A stretch of 64,000 nucleotides of DNA from Pseudodesulfovibrio sp. (GTDB taxonomy: Bacteria; Desulfobacterota; Desulfovibrionia; Desulfovibrionales; Desulfovibrionaceae). Under the pieces are notes generated by a model. The model saw only the letters and a list, made by a program, of their open reading frames with translations, was not told where the DNA came from and did not search any database. The DNA is taken from assembly GCA_016744135.1 (NCBI GenBank), contig JADGEX010000001.1:372001-436000 (forward strand), in the 5' to 3' direction. The position numbers and the translations under genes were made by a program. Below, piece after piece: positions 63,917 to 64,000 of the stretch (position 1 is its first letter; each line of letters opens with the position of its first letter).

Positions 63917-64000
63917 GAGGACTCCACTCGTATCCACCTGTTTCACTACCTGCCTATCTATCGAGTAACATACCTTATTTTTCGCTCAACAGGCAAGGCA

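Overview
The window reads as chromosome of a sulfate-reducing Desulfobacterota bacterium of the Desulfovibrio/Pseudodesulfovibrio kind. The evidence is gene content: an HdrA-type electron-bifurcation subunit, a small Desulfovibrio-type ferredoxin, a two-gene 2-oxoacid:ferredoxin oxidoreductase, a fused AccA-AccD carboxyltransferase, periplasmic c-type cytochromes and a probable selenoprotein. This is inference from families; no rRNA or other taxonomic marker is present. No tRNA, rRNA, CRISPR array, prophage or complete insertion sequence was seen.

Layout. 1-2281 (minus): hdrA, cut by the left edge, behind an orphan IS3-type OrfA-like gene. 2870-4276: a divergent sigma54-type activator with a degenerate receiver. 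4360-12764: mostly redox genes, namely a GltD-like flavoprotein, a thioredoxin-fold protein read through an in-frame TGA (UxxC selenoprotein candidate, 5932-6387), a P460-type cytochrome beside a membrane cytochrome, an alkyltransferase-like protein, a ferredoxin, a CHASE2 adenylate cyclase and an NAD(P)H-type flavoprotein. 13011-19165: biotin carboxylase, fused carboxyltransferase and an EAL/CBS/GGDEF protein. 19176-30387 (minus): ettA, korB-korA, ferritin with a palindromic Fur-like box, recD2-recR-ybaB-dnaX, ilvE. 30607-35924 (plus): aminotransferase, homoserine dehydrogenase, an ApgM-like protein that is probably homoserine kinase, a thioesterase, an amidohydrolase and a small lipoprotein. 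35986-46997 (minus): dgt, part of an amino acid ABC transporter, a purine salvage operon (gpt plus a BMP-type ABC transporter), glucokinase and motB-motA. 47170-50803 (plus): maf, then an accessory-looking patch (MarR regulator, flavodoxin, broken beta-lactamase-fold gene, FosX) and pgpA. 50861-63916: tolQRAB-pal, PHP/BFN/miaB, three kinases (CysC-like, APH-like, PfkB), cutA, nth-tgt and a YihY-type membrane protein.

How the parts fit. Energy metabolism (HdrA, Kor, ferredoxin, flavoproteins) runs on low-potential carriers in the cytoplasm, while cytochromes face the periplasm. The threonine branch (hom plus kinase), branched-chain transamination, purine salvage and fatty-acid initiation are ordinary housekeeping. 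The MarR region carries two matching palindromes, one between the -35 and -10 of its own gene and one in front of the flavodoxin gene, which points to a small self-regulated operon whose third gene is now broken.

The strongest unusual signals are the UxxC selenoprotein candidate with a SECIS-like fold, the MarR operator pair, the OrfA-HdrA pairing opposite a regulator with altered key residues, and the three-kinase cluster. All calls are from reading the sequence; no database search was run.
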